A stretch of 64,000 nucleotides of DNA from UBA8514 sp034933685 (GTDB taxonomy: Bacteria; Bacillota; Clostridia; Lachnospirales; Anaerotignaceae), in contig JAYFNB010000018.1 of NCBI GenBank assembly GCA_034933685.1, positions 1 to 64,000 of the forward strand, read 5' to 3'. Position numbers and translations under genes: made by a program. Under the pieces are notes generated by a model that ran no database searches, had not been told where the DNA came from, and worked only from the letters and a program-made list of their open reading frames with translations. Shown here one piece after another: positions 53,186-62,846 of the stretch (positions are counted from its first letter, which is position 1; every line of letters begins with the position of its first letter).

Positions 53186-54778
53186 TTGATTAGAGTTCAA
53201 AATTTAAAGTTAAAGCCAAATGAAGAAAAAGAAGTGATTTTAGAAAAGGCTTGCAAAAAGCTACGTCTGGACAAAAAGAGTATATTAAAGTGGAAAATAG
53301 TTAAACAGTCACTAGATGCCAGAAAAAAAGGGAACATATTTTTCATTTATACAATAGATGTTAAGGTTGACAATGAAAACAGACTGCTGAGAACAATAAA
53401 AGACAAGGATGTTGCCAAAGCAGTTGATACTGAATACTTTTTACCAGAAGGCAAAGCAATTATGGAAAAGCGCCCTGTTGTGGTTGGTTTTGGGCCAGCC
53501 GGAATGTTTGCGGCACTAACTCTTTGTCAAATGGGCTTAAAGCCAATTGTGTTAGAAAGAGGAAGAAATGTAGACCAAAGGGCTTCAGATGTTGAACAAT
53601 TCTGGAAAGAGGGAATTTTGGAAACAAACTCTAATGTTCAGTTTGGTGAGGGCGGTGCAGGAACTTTTTCAGACGGAAAGCTTACAGCCAGAAGTAAGGA
53701 TGTTCGTTGTAAAAAGGTATTTACAGAGTTTGTAAATCATGGTGCGCCAAAAGAAATCATGTATGTTCATAATCCTCATATTGGCACAGATAAACTTCGC
53801 GACGTAGTTAAAAACATAAGAGAAAGTATTCAAAGCATGGATGGAGAAATTCGCTTTGAAGCAAAGCTTACTGATTTTGAGATGAAAAATAATTCACTTA
53901 CTGCGGTGGAAATTAACGGCAGTGAATGGCTTGAATGCAGTGACATAGTGCTTGCAATTGGACACAGCGCAAGAGATACTTTTGAGATGCTTTATAATAA
54001 GGGCGTTGAAATACGCCAAAAACCGTTTGCCATGGGTGCAAGAATTGAACACAAGCAGGCGGTTGTTGACAGTGTTCAATTTGGAGAATTTGCAGGAGAG
54101 AAAAGCCTTGGCTCTGCAGAATATAAGTTCACCTACCGTACCCAAAGTGGGAGAAGCGCATATACATTTTGCATGTGCCCTGGTGGCTTTGTTGTTGCGG
54201 CAGCCAGTGAGGAAAATATGATTGCAGTTAACGGCATGAGCTACTTTAGCCGTGACGGTGAAAATGCTAACAGCGCATTGCTGGTTCAGATCAACGAAGA
54301 AGATTTTGGCAGCAAACATCCACTTGCTGGTATGTACTTTCAGCGTGAGTTGGAGAAAAAGGCATTTGAACTTGGAGGCAGAAATTACAATGCGCCAGCG
54401 CAAAAGGTTGGGGATTTTTTAAATGGTAAAAAAAGTACAGCGATTGGTGAGGTTAAAAATACTTACACACCTAACGTTCAATGTGCAGATCTAAATCAGC
54501 TTTTTCCCGAATTTATGGCAGAAGCTATGAAAGAAGCTATCGTTGGCATTGGCAAGCGTTTTAAGGGTTTTGATGATGAGGATGCATTGCTTACTGCAGT
54601 TGAAAGCAGAAGCTCATCGCCAATAAGGCTTGAAAGAAATTTGCAAACAGGTGAAAGCATTAATGTTTCGGGGCTTTACCCAACTGGAGAAGGTGCAGGC
54701 TACGCTGGTGGAATAGTTTCGGCAGCAGTAGACGGAATTCTTACGGCAGAAAGAATATTTGAAAAATACAGGCTATAA
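53186..54778 (+). CDS. FAD-dependent oxidoreductase (COG2509-like)
   Basis: This is a 530-residue flavoprotein. An N-terminal RNA-binding-like ferredoxin fold (about 1-90) carries a KWKIVKQSLDARKKGNI strand pattern. A Rossmann FAD-binding core follows (VVGFGPAGMFAALTLCQMG, then VLERG), with the family block VQFGEGGAGTFSDGKLTAR. The C-terminal SGLYPTGEGAGYAGGIVSAA is the second nucleotide-contact motif. Such proteins are common in Clostridia and have no assigned reaction. The start is TTG 53186 behind AGGAAA. A terminator follows at 54793. Confidence 0.85.
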   Translation: MIRVQNLKLKPNEEKEVILEKACKKLRLDKKSILKWKIVKQSLDARKKGNIFFIYTIDVKVDNENRLLRTIKDKDVAKAVDTEYFLPEGKAIMEKRPVVVGFGPAGMFAALTLCQMGLKPIVLERGRNVDQRASDVEQFWKEGILETNSNVQFGEGGAGTFSDGKLTARSKDVRCKKVFTEFVNHGAPKEIMYVHNPHIGTDKLRDVVKNIRESIQSMDGEIRFEAKLTDFEMKNNSLTAVEINGSEWLECSDIVLAIGHSARDTFEMLYNKGVEIRQKPFAMGARIEHKQAVVDSVQFGEFAGEKSLGSAEYKFTYRTQSGRSAYTFCMCPGGFVVAAASEENMIAVNGMSYFSRDGENANSALLVQINEEDFGSKHPLAGMYFQRELEKKAFELGGRNYNAPAQKVGDFLNGKKSTAIGEVKNTYTPNVQCADLNQLFPEFMAEAMKEAIVGIGKRFKGFDDEDALLTAVESRSSSPIRLERNLQTGESINVSGLYPTGEGAGYAGGIVSAAVDGILTAERIFEKYRL

Positions 54779-54792
54779 GATATAAATTGAAG

Positions 54793-54826
54793 CGGTGTCC
54801 AAATTAGATTTTGGATGCCGTTTTTA
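54793..54826 (+). terminator. Rho-independent terminator
   Basis: CGGTGTCCAAA pairs with TTTGGATGCCG (G-U allowed) and is followed by TTTTT. Confidence 0.8.
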
Positions 54827-54987
54827 ATATGTTTAATTATTTGAATCAATAACATTTGCAAAAGATGATTTTTTCTTAAAAACGAGGATTTTACTATTTT
54901 TTATAAAAAATGGTATAAAAATGTCAAAAAGAGTTAAATTTTCACACAAATTAACTATGTATAATTTCACTTTTTTACTGGTAGAGC

Positions 54988-55053
54988 TTGTATTTTTATT
55001 AAATTTATATTACAATGTGGTTAAAAGTGGATACAAGTGGAGCAAAGTGGTTG
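54988..55053 (+). promoter_or_regulatory. mraZ promoter with four MraZ-type boxes
   Basis: TTGTAT (54988-54993) and TACAAT (55011-55016) are 17 bp apart. GTGG then repeats at 55017, 55027, 55037 and 55047, exactly every 10 bases, within units such as AAAGTGGATA and CAAGTGGAGC. This matches direct-repeat MraZ boxes, so MraZ should bind over the start site and repress its own cluster. Confidence 0.8.
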
Positions 55054-55099
55054 GAAATAGCAGTTAGTTTGTGTTTTCATGTGAATGGTGAGTGTGATT

Positions 55100-55531
55100 A
55101 TGTTTATAGGTGAATACCAGCATAATATTGATACAAAGGGACGTATTATTATTCCTTCTAAATTCAGAGAAGACCTTGGTGATAAATTTGTTGTTACCAG
55201 AGGTTTGGATAGCTGTCTTTTTGTGTATTCGCAGGAACGCTGGGTTACCCTTGTTGAAAAGCTTAAAACATTACCGTGGACAAGCGCAGATGTAAGGAAA
55301 TTTGCACGTTTTTTTACTGCCGGTGCTATAGAATGTGAACTAGACAACCAAGGTAGAATAGTTATTCCTCAAAATTTAAGAGAACACGCAACACTGGAAA
55401 AGCAAATAGTTTCCATTGGTGTTGTTGACCGTGTAGAGATTTGGGATAAGGCAAGATGGGAAGATTACAATAGCGAAGAAAATTTTGTTGATAACGAGCT
55501 GGCAGAAAAAATGGCAGAGCTTGGTATATAA
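55100..55531 (+). CDS. mraZ: Transcriptional regulator MraZ
   Basis: This is a 143-residue DNA-binding protein of two AbrB-like beta-barrel repeats. Each repeat has the DxKGR/DNQGR motif (IDTKGRIIIPSKFRE and LDNQGRIVIPQNLRE). It forms ring oligomers and represses the division cluster. ATG 55100 is chosen over ATG 55085 because the product then matches the usual MraZ length and start (MFIGEYQHNID). It is the first gene of the cluster, 34 bp before rsmH. Confidence 0.95.
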   Translation: MFIGEYQHNIDTKGRIIIPSKFREDLGDKFVVTRGLDSCLFVYSQERWVTLVEKLKTLPWTSADVRKFARFFTAGAIECELDNQGRIVIPQNLREHATLEKQIVSIGVVDRVEIWDKARWEDYNSEENFVDNELAEKMAELGI

Positions 55532-55564
55532 AATGAATTTTAAAAAATATGAGGGTGTGTTTTA

Positions 55565-56497
55565 ATGGAGTTTCATCACGTGTCGGTTTTATTAAATGAA
55601 TGCATTGAAGGTCTTTCCATAGATAAGGACGGCATATATGTTGACGGGACTTTGGGTGGAGCAGGACATTCATACGAAATTTGCAAGCACCTTGATGGTG
55701 GCAGGCTTATTGGTATAGACCAAGATATGAATGCAATAAATGCGGCTAAAGAGCGTCTTAAAGAATTTGGTGACAAGGTTACTTTTGTAAATGACAATTT
55801 TTCTAACATAAAAAATATTTTAATAAAACTGGGTATTGAAAAGGTTGATGGATTTTTGTTGGACATTGGTGTTTCCAGTCATCAACTGGACGAGGCAGGC
55901 AGAGGATTTAGCTACATGCAGGACGCTCCGCTGGACATGCGTATGGATATTACTAAGCCTCTGTCGGCTTATGAAGTTGTTAATGAATACAGCGAAGAGG
56001 AAATAAACAACGTTATATTTAGATATGGTGAAGAACGTTGGGCGAAACGCATTGCACAGTTTATTGTTGAACAGCGAGCCCAAAAGCCTATTGAAACAAC
56101 CTTTGAATTGGTTGATGTTATTAAAAAGGCAGTTCCAAAAGGAGCAAGAAAGGATGGACCACATCCTGCAAAACGAACTTTCCAGGCAATAAGAATAGAA
56201 GTGAATGGTGAGCTTGAAATTTTAGAGCAAACAGTAGATGACATGACTGAGGCGTTAAACAAGGGTGGAAGGCTATGCATAATAACTTTTCATTCTCTTG
56301 AAGATAGGATAGTTAAAAATGCTTTTAGAAAACAGGAAAATCCTTGTACATGTCCTCACGAATTTCCAGTTTGTGTATGCGGGAAAAAGCCATTGGCAAA
56401 AGTTATAACAAGAAAGCCTATAGTTCCGTCTGAAGAAGAACTTGAAGCTAATCATAGAGCAAGAAGCGCAAAGCTTAGGGTGTTAGAAAGAAAATAG
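55565..56497 (+). CDS. rsmH: 16S rRNA (cytosine1402-N4)-methyltransferase
   Basis: This is a 310-residue SAM-dependent methyltransferase that methylates C1402 in the ribosomal decoding centre. The N-terminal HHVSVLLNE, the SAM-binding DGTLGGAGHSYEI, the catalytic LLDIGVSSHQLDEAGRGFSY and the C-terminal CICTSL-like region (ITFHSLEDRIVKNAF) are all present. Its cysteine-rich CTCPHEFPVCVCG segment is typical. It is the second gene of the division cluster. Confidence 0.95.
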   Translation: MEFHHVSVLLNECIEGLSIDKDGIYVDGTLGGAGHSYEICKHLDGGRLIGIDQDMNAINAAKERLKEFGDKVTFVNDNFSNIKNILIKLGIEKVDGFLLDIGVSSHQLDEAGRGFSYMQDAPLDMRMDITKPLSAYEVVNEYSEEEINNVIFRYGEERWAKRIAQFIVEQRAQKPIETTFELVDVIKKAVPKGARKDGPHPAKRTFQAIRIEVNGELEILEQTVDDMTEALNKGGRLCIITFHSLEDRIVKNAFRKQENPCTCPHEFPVCVCGKKPLAKVITRKPIVPSEEELEANHRARSAKLRVLERK

Positions 56498-56518
56498 ACT
56501 TTGAAAGAGGGTAGTTAG

Positions 56519-57070
56519 ATGTCGGGTAAAAGAAAATACAGATACAACCAAAACAGCTATAATTCATCCAGTGCAGCGTATGCATATGAAATGGAAGTTT
56601 TACCCACCCAGCCGATTTATGACGATTCTATTTTAACAGAACGAGACTATAGGCGCAAAGCAGATGAAATTGAAGCTAAAAGAGTAAGTGGCATTGAAAA
56701 AAAAGAACGCCTCGTGCATAGGTTTAAGCTTAGTGTAGCGGTACTGGGTGTTTTTTCAGGATGTTTTGTTACCATGGCGTCATACGCCCTTGTGGCTGAG
56801 CAAAGGGTTGAAAATTCCAAGCTGAATGACCAATTGATTGCAATACAAAACGAAAATGTGTCATTGCAGGCTGAAATTTCGGACAAAGTTGATTTAGAGT
56901 ACATTGAAAGTGAAGCAGTTAATCGACTTGGTATGGCCGAACCTCAGCCTTATCAGATTATATACATTGATGTGCCGAAGCAAAGTTACACAGTGCAGTA
57001 CGGGAAAGCTGAAAGTGATAAGGAAGATAAATTTTCCATTGCTTCTATAGTAAGTATATTCAAAAGCTGA
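56519..57070 (+). CDS. ftsL: Cell division protein FtsL-like
   Basis: This is a 183-residue single-pass membrane protein. A polar 70-residue cytoplasmic head precedes one transmembrane helix (about 72-92), then an extracellular coiled coil (NSKLNDQLIAIQNENVSLQA) and the NRLGM-type end (EAVNRLGMAEPQP) found in FtsL/DivIC proteins. Position between rsmH and the penicillin-binding proteins is diagnostic. GAGGG precedes the ATG. The long acidic tail after the NRLGM block varies between species. Confidence 0.88.
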   Translation: MSGKRKYRYNQNSYNSSSAAYAYEMEVLPTQPIYDDSILTERDYRRKADEIEAKRVSGIEKKERLVHRFKLSVAVLGVFSGCFVTMASYALVAEQRVENSKLNDQLIAIQNENVSLQAEISDKVDLEYIESEAVNRLGMAEPQPYQIIYIDVPKQSYTVQYGKAESDKEDKFSIASIVSIFKS

Positions 57071-57106
57071 TGGGTAAATGCCCAAGACAAAAAAGGGTTG
57101 ATGATT

Positions 57107-59326
57107 ATGAGAAAACGACAGAGAATAAAGGTTGGGTTTGGTAGAAAAGCAAAGCTGACTTTTATTCTTTTTGTATTATTAACAGGGTTTAGCGGCCTTG
57201 GAGCACGCGTATTTTATATAAAAAGTGTGCATGGTGCAGACTATGAAATGGCAGCAAAAACACAGCAGGTAAGCCGTTACGACAGTATTATTTCGCCTAA
57301 CCGTGGAACCATTACCGACAGAAATAATCAAGCACTGGCGCTAAGCACAACTGTGTATAACATTGTATTAGATACAAGAGTTTTGGTGCAGTTTAAGGCA
57401 GAAGAACAGGAAAAAACCATTAAGGCGCTTAGTGATACCCTTGACGGAGTAGATTATTCTACACTTAAAGAATACATTACAATAGACCCTGCTACTAAAA
57501 AGCCAAAGCTGGATACAAGTTGGAAAGTTTTAGCCAAGAAGCAAAGCCGTGAGGTGAAAGAAAGCCTTGAAGCCATGGGGCTTAAAGGTGTTGTATATCA
57601 AAAAGATACCCAAAGAAAATACACATCAGGTACTCTTGCGTCACAGGTTATAGGCTTTATTAGAGATGCTATGTGGGGACTTGAAAAACAATATAACGTA
57701 TATATGAGCGGCGTTGCAGGACGTTCATTTATTACTTATGACGGGATAAATGGAGCTGTTAACCAAGAAATACCAGCTGAAGACGGTAATACAATTGTAA
57801 CTACATTGGATTATACAATACAAACCTATGCGGAGGAAGCTGTAAAGCAAGGTATGGAAGAATACAATCCAGAAAATGCGGCAGCAATAGTAATGGATCC
57901 CAATACAGGTGAAATACTTGCTATGGCTGCGGGGCCAAGCTTTGATCCTAATAATCCGGCGGAGCCGCTTGCCCTTAACAGTGAAGCGTTTGCTTCAATT
58001 TGGGAAGGAATGGACGTAAAAAGTCAATACCAATATCTTGATGGGGTGTGGAAAAACTTCAATGTTTCTTCAACCTTTGAGCCTGGTTCTATTTTCAAAC
58101 CTATGGTAGTTGCGGCAGCGTTGGAAGAAGGGGTTATAAAAAATGATGACACCTTTTACTGTGGAGGAAATAAACAGGTTGCTGACAGGAAGATAAACTG
58201 TAACGTAAGAAGCGGGCATGGTACTCTTACAGTTGAACAAGTGCTTGCTTATTCTTGTAATGTTGGAATGATGGACATTGCAGAAAAAATGGGTCCTAGC
58301 CTGTTTTATAAATACCAAAGAGATTTTGGGTTTGGTTCACTTACGGGTATAGATTTGCCAAGTGAAGCAAGTGCCTCCTCGCTTATGTACAGCGAAGAAA
58401 GAATAAAAAGCACCGAACTTGCAACTATGAGCTTTGGACAAAGCTTTAATTCAACTGCTTTGCAGGCAATAAATGCAATGGCGGCAGTTATAAATGGCGG
58501 TAACCTTATGCGCCCATATATAGTTTCCCAAGTTGTAGACAAAAATGGAAATATTGTTAGGGAAACAAAGCCAGAGGTAATAAGAAAAGTAATTTCTCAA
58601 GAAACATCAGATATTGTAAGGAAAGACCTTATTACAACTGTAGAAATAGGAACTGGTAAAAAGGCAAAAATTCAAGGCTATACCATTGGTGGCAAAACAG
58701 GTACGGCACAGCAAGGGGTTAGGTCAGATGATAAATACACTGTTTCGTTTATTGGATTTTTGCCAGCAGATAATCCTCAGTATATTGCAATTACTCTTAT
58801 ACATAAGCCTGAAACCTATGCCGATGGTGTTACTACAGTTTCGCCAATAATTAAAGCATTGTTTGAAAAGATAATTAAATATAAAGCTATAGAGCCAAGT
58901 TATGTCGTTGAGGCAGGGCAAAAGAGTAATGAAAAAAATGTTATAGTAAATGATTACACAAATTGCACACTTTTTGACGTACTTACCGAACTAGAACTTA
59001 ATAACCTTAATTATGAGTTGGTTGGCAGTGGAAACAATGTTGTTAATCAAGTGCCTCATGGTGGAGCAGAGGTCCTTGAAGGAAGTAAGGTTATTTTGTA
59101 TGTAGAAAAAGGTGAAGGTGAAACAGGAAACGTTATTGTGCCTGCGGTTAAGGGTTTACAGCATGATGAAGCAGTAACGGCTTTAGTTGACGCAGGACTT
59201 GAAGTAGTGCTTAAAGGTGATGAAACTGGAGTTGTAACTGATGTATCACCTAAAAGTGGCATAACTGTTGAAGCAGGCTCGGAGGTTACTATAACTATAA
59301 GTGCAAAAAGGGAAGAACCACAATGA
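57107..59326 (+). CDS. pbpB: Class B penicillin-binding protein with two PASTA domains (PBP2B/FtsI-like)
   Basis: This is a 739-residue division transpeptidase. One N-terminal helix anchors it. A dimerisation domain follows, then the transpeptidase with nucleophile Ser328 (GSIFKP), the SCN motif (YSCNVG) and KTGTAQ at about 530. Two PASTA domains of about 60 residues end the protein. It crosslinks septal peptidoglycan. The start ATG 57107 has AAAAGGG at good spacing; TTG 57098 and ATG 57101 are closer to it. Gene order matches pbpB-spoVD in Bacillus. Confidence 0.9.
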   Translation: MRKRQRIKVGFGRKAKLTFILFVLLTGFSGLGARVFYIKSVHGADYEMAAKTQQVSRYDSIISPNRGTITDRNNQALALSTTVYNIVLDTRVLVQFKAEEQEKTIKALSDTLDGVDYSTLKEYITIDPATKKPKLDTSWKVLAKKQSREVKESLEAMGLKGVVYQKDTQRKYTSGTLASQVIGFIRDAMWGLEKQYNVYMSGVAGRSFITYDGINGAVNQEIPAEDGNTIVTTLDYTIQTYAEEAVKQGMEEYNPENAAAIVMDPNTGEILAMAAGPSFDPNNPAEPLALNSEAFASIWEGMDVKSQYQYLDGVWKNFNVSSTFEPGSIFKPMVVAAALEEGVIKNDDTFYCGGNKQVADRKINCNVRSGHGTLTVEQVLAYSCNVGMMDIAEKMGPSLFYKYQRDFGFGSLTGIDLPSEASASSLMYSEERIKSTELATMSFGQSFNSTALQAINAMAAVINGGNLMRPYIVSQVVDKNGNIVRETKPEVIRKVISQETSDIVRKDLITTVEIGTGKKAKIQGYTIGGKTGTAQQGVRSDDKYTVSFIGFLPADNPQYIAITLIHKPETYADGVTTVSPIIKALFEKIIKYKAIEPSYVVEAGQKSNEKNVIVNDYTNCTLFDVLTELELNNLNYELVGSGNNVVNQVPHGGAEVLEGSKVILYVEKGEGETGNVIVPAVKGLQHDEAVTALVDAGLEVVLKGDETGVVTDVSPKSGITVEAGSEVTITISAKREEPQ

Positions 59327-59390
59327 AGTGAATAACTTAACATTCACGCAAATAGAATATATTTAAGATATATTCGGGAGCGTGTGTTTT

Positions 59391-61334
59391 GTGGATAGGG
59401 TTTCGGTTTTAGTAAAAAGAAAGCTATTGTTTTTTCTAAGTATGTGCTTTTTAAGTGGTGCTGTGCTTATTGCCAGAGTTATTTACATACAAACCTGTAA
59501 GTCGGACGAACTGCAAAAAATGGCATATGAACAGCAAACCAGAGATAGACTTATTACTCCTAAAAGAGGAGATATACTGGACAGAAATGGGGTTGGAATA
59601 GCCGTTACTCAATCGGTTAACGCAGTAAGTGTTATACATGCGCAGGTGCATGATGAAGAAGAAACAGCTAGGTTCCTAAGTGAAAAATTAGGTCTTGATT
59701 ATAATAATGTTCTTGAAAAAGTATCACAAAGAGTTGCTTTGGTAAGAATTAAAACTAAGGTGGATAAAGACCTTGCTCAGGAAATACGTGATGCAAATAT
59801 GCCAGGGGTTGTGGTAGATGAAGATGTTAAACGCATATATCCATACAGCACCTTGGCGGCACAGGTTATAGGCTTTGTCGGCAAAGATAATCAGGGAATT
59901 ATAGGCCTTGAAGCAAAGTATGATGAATACTTAGAGGGTGAGTCTGGAAAAATACTAACACTTACCGACAGCAAGGGTGTTGAAATAGGCGAATATCAGG
60001 AACGGATTGAGCCTGTTAACGGTGGAAGCCTTGTAACAACAATTGACGTTGTTATACAGCAGTATGCTGAGCAGACATTGGCAAAGGCAGTTGAGGCAAA
60101 ACAAGCAAAAAGTGGAATGATTATTGTAATAAATCCGCAAAATGGTGAGATTTATGCAATGGCGAACTATCCGTACTTTGACCTTAATACACCCTTTGAA
60201 ATTAATAATGATGAGTTGGCAGCAAGCTGGCAAAACTTTACAGCTGAGCAGCAAAATGATTATTTAAATAAAATGTGGCGAAACACTGCTATTAATGATA
60301 CGTACGAACCTGGAAGCACATTTAAAATTGTTACATCATCAGCAGGTCTTGAAGAGGGAAAGGTTAAGGTAACTGATACATTTGTATGCAATGGGTATTA
60401 TGTTGCTGGTGACAGAATGATTAAATGCTGGCGCTACCCACGTACACATGGTACACAAACGTTTATTGAAGGAGTACAGAACAGTTGTAACCCTGTGTTT
60501 ATGGCTGTTGCCCAAAGGTTGGGTGCTGAAACATTCTACAACTATATGCTTAAGTTTGGTTTTGATAAAAAAACGGGCATTGACTTACCAGGTGAAGCGG
60601 TTGGCATTATGCACAAGCTTGAAAATATAGGCCCTGTAGAGTTAGCAACAATGAGTTTTGGTCAGTCATTTCAAATTACGCCACTGCAACTTTTGCGTGC
60701 GGCATCTTGCATAGTAAACGGCGGATATCTTATTACACCTCATTTTGGAAGTGAAGTTATTGATGAAAATGGAAATGTTATTGCAACCTTTGAAAGTGAA
60801 AAAGGAGAACAGGTAATTTCCACGGAAACATCTGATACTATGCGTATGATACTTGAAAGCGTTGTAGCTCACGGAACAGGCAACAAGACATATATACCAG
60901 GTTATCGCATTGGTGGGAAAACAGCTACAAGTGAAAAACTTCCACGTAAAAGCGGAAAATATATAGCATCTTTTATGGCATTTGCACCAGCGGATGACCC
61001 TAAGGTTATGGCTTTGGTGCTTATTGATGAACCACAAGGAGTGTATTATGGAGGTACAGTTGCAGGGCCTGTTATGAAAGAGTTACTAAGCAACATATTG
61101 CCATACATTGGCGTTGAGCCTGTGTACACAGAAGATGAATTGAAACTGGATGAAGTTAAAAAAGCGACAGTTCCTAATGTAACTGGGCTTACATTATCAG
61201 AAGCTAAAAAGCTTATAAAAGAAGCAGGGTTAGAGGCAGATGTGAAGACTGAGGGTGAAAATGTGTTTGGTCAATTCCCACTAGCTGGCGAAGAAGTAAA
61301 TTTGGGAACAAAAATGATGTTGTTTACAGAGTAA
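59391..61334 (+). CDS. spoVD: SpoVD-like class B penicillin-binding protein with one PASTA domain
   Basis: This is a 647-residue transpeptidase directly after pbpB and before murE, the place of spoVD, so a spore-cortex role is likely. One membrane anchor, the dimerisation domain and the transpeptidase follow in order: nucleophile Ser309 (GSTFK), SCN in NSCNPVFM, and the third motif at 510-512. That motif reads KTA where KTG is usual. One C-terminal PASTA domain (VPNVTGLTLSEAKKLIKEAG) ends it. GTG 59391 is chosen because CGGGAG lies ten bases upstream; GTG 59382 is too close. Confidence 0.85.
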   Translation: MDRVSVLVKRKLLFFLSMCFLSGAVLIARVIYIQTCKSDELQKMAYEQQTRDRLITPKRGDILDRNGVGIAVTQSVNAVSVIHAQVHDEEETARFLSEKLGLDYNNVLEKVSQRVALVRIKTKVDKDLAQEIRDANMPGVVVDEDVKRIYPYSTLAAQVIGFVGKDNQGIIGLEAKYDEYLEGESGKILTLTDSKGVEIGEYQERIEPVNGGSLVTTIDVVIQQYAEQTLAKAVEAKQAKSGMIIVINPQNGEIYAMANYPYFDLNTPFEINNDELAASWQNFTAEQQNDYLNKMWRNTAINDTYEPGSTFKIVTSSAGLEEGKVKVTDTFVCNGYYVAGDRMIKCWRYPRTHGTQTFIEGVQNSCNPVFMAVAQRLGAETFYNYMLKFGFDKKTGIDLPGEAVGIMHKLENIGPVELATMSFGQSFQITPLQLLRAASCIVNGGYLITPHFGSEVIDENGNVIATFESEKGEQVISTETSDTMRMILESVVAHGTGNKTYIPGYRIGGKTATSEKLPRKSGKYIASFMAFAPADDPKVMALVLIDEPQGVYYGGTVAGPVMKELLSNILPYIGVEPVYTEDELKLDEVKKATVPNVTGLTLSEAKKLIKEAGLEADVKTEGENVFGQFPLAGEEVNLGTKMMLFTE

Positions 61335-61397
61335 AAAAAGTTCCAAATTATAAAAATTATGGTATAATTATTGTTTGAATTGGAGGCGTTAATAAAT

Positions 61398-62846
61398 ATG
61401 AAATTATCAGCTGTTATGAAAAACATTGATTACACAGTTTTGCAGGGAAACGACGATATTGAAATTAAAAAAATAGTTTATGACTCTAGACAGACAGAAA
61501 AAAATGATGTTTTTGTTTGCATTTCAGGTTTTAAAGTGGATGGCCATGACTTTGCAAGTGGAGCTGTTGAAAAAGGAGCAGCGGTTGTTATTGTTGAAAA
61601 GAAAATTGATTTGCCAACGGAAGTTACAGTGCTTAAGGTAGAAAATAATAGAATTGCACTTGCTCAAATGGGTGCAAATTACTACAACGAACCATCAAAG
61701 AGGATGAATTTAATTGGCGTAACAGGTACAAATGGGAAAACCTCTACTACCTACATTATAAAATCTGTTTTAGATAGAATTAACCATAAAGTAGGTATCA
61801 TAGGTACAATTGAAAACAGGATTGGCGATGAAGTTATTCACACAGAAAGAACTACACCTGAAAGCCTTGAAGTACAAAAGCTTTTTAAGGAAATGTATGA
61901 AGAACATGTAACAGATGTTGTTATGGAAGTTTCTTCCCATGCGTTGGATTTGCATAGGGTGGATTGCTGTGATTATAATATTGCCATATTCACAAACCTT
62001 ACACAAGACCATTTGGATTACCACAAAACTATGGAAAATTACAAGCTGGCTAAGGCTATGCTTCTTGAAAGGACAAACAAAGCGGTTATCAATATAGACG
62101 ACCCAGCAGGAGAATACATGATTAGTGTTTCCAAGGGGAAAGTTATAACAACTGCAATTGAAAAAAACGCTGACTTAAAGGCAGAAAAAATTAAAATAAC
62201 TGCCGATGGAGTTAGTTTTGTGTTGGACTACGAAGGTAAAGAATATCCCGTACACTTGAATATTCCAGGCAAGTTCAGCATATACAATGCGTTGGGGTCA
62301 ATTGGTGCATGTTTATTTATGGATATTCCTATGGAAACAGTTATTGAAGGAATTGGTGCAATTGCAGGGGTTAAGGGCCGTTTCCAAAGCATAAAAAGTC
62401 CAAAAGGTGCTAATGCTGTTGTGGATTATGCCCACACACCAGACAGTTTGGAAAATATACTGAAAACAGCAAAAGAATTTGTTGAGGGACGCATTATTAC
62501 AGTATTTGGCTGTGGCGGAGACCGTGACAGAACGAAGAGACCTATTATGGGCGAAATAGCAGGCAAACTTTCAGATTATTGCATTATCACCAGCGATAAT
62601 CCTCGTTCAGAAGAGCCAAATGCAATTATTCTGGATGTTGAAGAAGGTACAAAACGCACAAATTGCCCATACGTAAAGATTGTGGACAGGCGTGAGGCAA
62701 TATTTACCGCAGTTAAAATGTCACAGAGAGGTGACCTTGTTGTGGTTGCAGGAAAAGGGCATGAAAGCTACCAAATTTTTGCAGACAAAACTATACACTT
62801 TGACGACGCAGAGGTTGTAGCGGAGGCCTTTGAGGAGGAGCAATAA
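61398..62846 (+). CDS. murE: UDP-MurNAc-tripeptide synthetase (MurE)
   Basis: This is a 482-residue Mur ligase adding the third residue of the peptidoglycan stem peptide. ATP-binding GVTGTNGKTSTTY, the central HALDLHRVD and the DNPR motif at 400-403 (TSDNPRSEEP) are present. DNPR marks use of meso-diaminopimelate rather than lysine. ATG 61398 is chosen because TTGGAGG lies nine bases upstream; an in-frame TTG at 61371 is too early. It overlaps murF by one base (TAATG). Confidence 0.95.
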   Translation: MKLSAVMKNIDYTVLQGNDDIEIKKIVYDSRQTEKNDVFVCISGFKVDGHDFASGAVEKGAAVVIVEKKIDLPTEVTVLKVENNRIALAQMGANYYNEPSKRMNLIGVTGTNGKTSTTYIIKSVLDRINHKVGIIGTIENRIGDEVIHTERTTPESLEVQKLFKEMYEEHVTDVVMEVSSHALDLHRVDCCDYNIAIFTNLTQDHLDYHKTMENYKLAKAMLLERTNKAVINIDDPAGEYMISVSKGKVITTAIEKNADLKAEKIKITADGVSFVLDYEGKEYPVHLNIPGKFSIYNALGSIGACLFMDIPMETVIEGIGAIAGVKGRFQSIKSPKGANAVVDYAHTPDSLENILKTAKEFVEGRIITVFGCGGDRDRTKRPIMGEIAGKLSDYCIITSDNPRSEEPNAIILDVEEGTKRTNCPYVKIVDRREAIFTAVKMSQRGDLVVVAGKGHESYQIFADKTIHFDDAEVVAEAFEEEQ

